A stretch of 12,066 bases of DNA. It comes from Euperipatoides rowelli (Eukaryota > Onychophora > Udeonychophora > Euonychophora > Peripatopsidae). Location of the stretch: the NCBI GenBank assembly GCA_003024985.2, contig PXIH01S0008641.1. One strand, 5' to 3'. Below the pieces are notes generated by a model. That model searched no databases and was not told the DNA's origin. It was given only the letters and a program-made list of their open reading frames with translations. How positions within the stretch are numbered: the first letter of the stretch is position 1; each line of letters opens with the position of its first letter. Of the stretch, positions 9,835 through 12,066 are shown one piece after another. The position numbers and the translations under genes were made by a program.

Positions 9835-9844
9835 CCTCCCCTGT
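9835..9844 (-). promoter_or_regulatory. Candidate polypurine tract
   Basis: On the minus strand this is ACAGGGGAGG, 12 bases beyond the end of the polyprotein frame and immediately before a TG dinucleotide. In gypsy-like elements such a tract primes plus-strand DNA synthesis. It is short and interrupted by a CT, so support is moderate. Confidence 0.35.
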
Positions 9845-9855
9845 AAGTCCTTTTT

Positions 9856-10101
9856 TTACTTTACATAGTCATCTTGTCACACCCACACAGGTCTTCTTAC
9901 TGCTCTCCCCACTCTTGTTATATGAGTTGGTCCTCTCCCTTATGAGTGACTTTTGCAAGATGTTATTGGGTCTTTGGTTCCTGTCCTGACCTCTGGTATG
10001 GTCTCTATGTCCTCTTCGTCTTCCATCTTTTTACTAGTAGTGGTGGATTCCATAACTTTCTTATGTCATTTGTTTCTTCTATAAAGCCACCCAAATTGGT
10101 C
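9856..10101 (-). pseudogene. C-terminal tail of a Ty3/gypsy-like polyprotein (after the integrase)
   Basis: One minus-strand frame of 81 codons plus a final TAA (9856-9858) reads through with no frameshift but three internal stops: TGA 10068-10066, TAA 9942-9940 and TGA 9879-9877. Near its start, FGWLYRRNK followed by a stop and H resembles the 'G-x-x-YRRNRxHL' block seen after the integrase core in many gypsy polyproteins. An acidic stretch (MEDEEDIETIPEV, about 10026-9987) comes next. The end, THITRVGRAVRRPVWV then stop then QDDYVK, fits the 'R-x-GR-x-V-x-x-P-x-x-x-x-DYV' tail of such proteins. The block is GC-richer than its flanks. The integrase core and RT are not visible upstream (above 10101), so this is a truncated copy. 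The assignment rests on short motifs and a BEL-like origin cannot be excluded. Confidence 0.6.
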
Positions 10102-10751
10102 TTTTATTATTAAAGATCAAAAATATGATAAAAGAAAGGAATCTGTTTTTATTTCAAGCTCTTACAAAAAAGTACTTACCAACCAGTCTTAACAAATAAA
10201 CTCAAAATCCTTTGAATGTAAATTAATTTAAAATATTGACAAGATTAGTAGGATGGTTGTTTAGAACATACTTATGAGGTGTATAGCCTGGTTATCACCC
10301 TTCAAAGAAATGATTAGTAACAGTACAGACCTTCGGGTGTTGAGACGAGATGTTGCTAGCCAATAAAGAGTGAGGTTACTATAAGATAGCTGATTTTGAA
10401 TATTTGGTAAAGCCAGTTTAAATTTAGCACAACTTCCATATATTAGTAAATTGGTAGTTGTATTTGTCAGAACAATGCACTATTAGACATAATGTCAAGC
10501 ATTGATTAGGCTTAGTCGATAGAAGAACTAGAGCCCGACACATATGTGAAGGTTCACATTAGGCTTATTTGTTGATGGGGCAAGTAACACCATAATTGTA
10601 AAGAGTAATGTTGTAAATAGGTCATTAGTTAGTATAAATAAATTTGTAATTTGAAATCAACCAATCAATTAGTGTGTAATTTTAAAATGATTTTCCTGTT
10701 ATTGAATGGAATTAAACTTGTCATCAATTTGTGTGTTTTTATCTTTTTAAC

Positions 10752-10794
10752 CCCTTCCACCCTCATCTGACCATAGCAGATGAGGGAGGAAGGG
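10752..10794. repeat. Strong hairpin: 18-bp arms, one mismatch, 7-base loop
   Basis: The left arm CCCTTCCACCCTCATCTG (10752-10769) pairs with the right arm CAGATGAGGGAGGAAGGG (10777-10794) at 17 of 18 positions, with one A/A mismatch, around the loop ACCATAG. It is GC-rich within AT-rich DNA. The arms are purine-only or pyrimidine-only over most of their length. It could be the fold of a small transposon end or of an RNA. A Helitron end would need a CTRR terminus shortly after, and CTAC at 10807-10810 does not fit. Confidence 0.95.
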
Positions 10795-11127
10795 ATATTC
10801 TTTTCCCTACAACATTTAAATCAAAATTTAGTACAAATTTTGTTGGAGCCTGTGTTATTTGTTAGAATTATCATAAAGTTTTCAATTAACTAATTAAGTG
10901 TTTAGTGTGTATATGATTGGTCGTTTTAAGTTAGGGATAATAATTAAATTATCACTTATTATTTAAAGTAATTTAATTTAATATTAGTGTAATGTATTAT
11001 ACCGTAACTGAATGTAACAGTAATTGAGATATGTAACCTTACAACTCGATCATGGGAGGCGGCTTTATTTGCTTAAAATTTCATTATGGGTTGGCCAGTT
11101 TCGGCCCACAACAGGGTAACGATAGAA

Positions 11128-11161
11128 CACATGTTTCATCTATTAGGCAATAAAACATGTG
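11128..11161. repeat. Short inverted repeat, 9-bp arms
   Basis: CACATGTTT (11128-11136) and AAACATGTG (11153-11161) are exact reverse complements separated by 16 bases. No context suggests a role. Confidence 0.8.
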
Positions 11162-11520
11162 ATCCTGTTTTTGGTTCTCCTTTTGACTGATTTGTAAAAA
11201 ATATATTCACTTCATTACTGTTGTAAACAGTGACCAGTTCGTTGGCCCACTGTGTTTAGTGAGTCACTGAGTGAAATGTGAATTATAAATTTATAGTGGA
11301 ACAAATTTAAAAAGAAAAATACATTTTAAAAGGGCAAGACGGCAAGTGTATGTAATTTAATATTATTTTACTTGTTAGTTTTATGATTTTTAATAAAATA
11401 TGCCAGTCAATTTTAATTGTGCAAATGAGGGGATCTTGATCTTTCTAGATTTTGGCCTAAATTTTAAGAATAAATAAATTTGTGTGAATACACTGACTGG
11501 TAGGTCAGAAACACATTCTG

Positions 11521-11989
11521 AATAATTACAGGCTTATTAATCACCTTTCTAGTATTTAAAAAATAATAGAGAAATTGTTATTAAATAGAATCAAACTACA
11601 CATTTTCGAAAAGGATTTATTCCCTGATATTTTACACAGGTTTATAAGTAAAAAATGCGCAATGACAAATTTATTAAAATCTCAATTTGGAAATCATAAA
11701 AAAAGGAAACAAAATCCCTTTAGACATAGTTTATTTGGATCTTCAATCAGCAAATGACACTATTGATCACAAGATGTTGATTGAGAAATTAAAAGTTAAT
11801 AAGTTTCCAAGTTACCGACATTATTAGTTCGATTTATGATTTTCTTTCAGATAGATCAGTAATAGTAAAGATAAATGAAGAAATATCAGACTCATACACA
11901 ATCAACAGAGGTTTACCACAGGGTAGCTCTTTAAAGTGCAATCTTATTTAATATTTATATTATGGATATTGCAAGGGATCATAGTAAAG
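11521..11989 (+). pseudogene. CR1/jockey-like non-LTR retrotransposon reverse transcriptase, N-terminal and palm part, interrupted
   Basis: From 11521 the frame reads NNYRLINHLSSI, stop (11557), KIIEKLLLNRI, matching the 'NYRPISLLxxxSKIxEKxxxxRL' block. HRFISKKCAMTNLL follows (the 'QxGFRxxxST' block). After a shift near the A-run at 11698-11704, IVYLDLQSANDTIDHKMLIEKL gives the motif A block with the first catalytic Asp at 11738-11740. A stop at 11825 coincides with another shift, then ISSIYDFLSDRSVIVKI and INRGLPQGSSL (GLPQG at 11910-11924). After a stop at 11949 and a third shift come LFNIYIMDIA. The next block, with the YADD motif, should follow but is cut off by a hAT-like end at 11990. 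Three frame changes and several stops make it non-functional. It lies in the same orientation as the fragment at 3-292, but the two cover different parts of RT. Confidence 0.9.
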
Positions 11990-12066
11990 CAGGGTTTCTT
12001 AACCTTTTTGAGTCGGGACCCAGATTGGAGTAATAGTTTTGGTTCAGTGACCCTATATTTTGATAA
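11990..12066. mobile_element. Terminal part of a hAT-like DNA transposon, running off the window
   Basis: CAGGGTTTCTTAACC (11990-12004) followed by TTTTTGAGTCGGGACCC (12005-12021) has the form of hAT inverted ends and resembles the left end of the element at 7335. It begins exactly where the RT reading frame stops making sense. The 8 bases before it, TAGTAAAG (11982-11989), should recur at the other end if it is a target duplication, which lies beyond the window. Confidence 0.65.

Larger units (their letters stand above)
10102..11520. other. Non-coding AT-rich stretch with two inverted repeats
   Basis: I looked for the integrase core of the gypsy-like element on the minus strand just above 10101 and did not find it; the sequence becomes AT-rich and stop-filled. 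The stretch contains the strong hairpin at 10752-10794 and a weaker inverted repeat at 11128-11161. Nothing else is supported. Confidence 0.55.

Noticed and set aside
10752-10810. Helitron 3' end (hairpin followed by a short tail)
   Set aside because: A Helitron should end in CTRR about 10-15 bases after the hairpin. The nearest candidate is CTAC on the plus strand, none is seen on the minus strand, and no A/T target junction is evident.
1-12066. tRNA genes, rRNA, CRISPR arrays or bacterial operons
   Set aside because: I saw no tRNA B-box-like GTTCGA context with a matching A-box, no regularly spaced short repeats with unique spacers, and no closely packed ORFs. Base composition and the retroelements point to a eukaryote.

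Overview
The window looks like non-coding DNA from an animal nuclear genome. It is very AT-rich (roughly 70% by eye) and full of A and T runs. CpG is strongly depleted: I count 3 CpG in bases 1-1080. No host protein gene, tRNA, rRNA, operon or CRISPR array is recognisable, and no intact ORF exceeds 120 codons. What can be recognised is a graveyard of transposable elements of several classes: CR1/jockey-like and L1/Tx1-like non-LTR retrotransposons, a Ty3/gypsy-like LTR element, and hAT-like DNA transposons. This mix, the recurring GTAGGCTA/GTAGGCCTAC motif and the AGGTCAAGGTCA-type repeats suggest an invertebrate metazoan. The sequence alone does not fix the phylum.

Layout. 1-292 is the C-terminal end of a CR1/jockey-type reverse transcriptase (RT), followed by a probable 3' UTR to about 490. 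493-1112 is non-coding with long homopolymers. 1113-1430 holds three degenerate copies of a 118-129 bp tandem unit. 2302-2858 is a G-rich composite insertion flanked by an 11-bp direct repeat and carrying a 52-54 bp minisatellite. 2859-5882 is AT-rich and featureless apart from two palindromes and short simple repeats. 5883-6811 is a badly frameshifted L1/Tx1-like RT. 7335-8063 is a hAT-like, apparently non-autonomous element. 9856-10101 on the minus strand is the C-terminal tail of a gypsy-like polyprotein, followed by a purine-rich stretch and a possible LTR start. 10752-10794 is a strong hairpin. 11521-11989 is the central part of a second CR1/jockey-like RT, interrupted at 11990 by the end of another hAT-like element that runs off the window.

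None of these elements is intact. The three RT fragments carry frameshifts and stops, while the gypsy tail keeps one frame with only three stop codons. The region therefore records successive insertion and decay, including a hAT element nested in a LINE. I found nothing that qualifies as a new functional system. The items most worth a second look are the composite minisatellite element, the gypsy tail with its LTR boundary, the hairpin at 10752, and the nested insertion at 11990.
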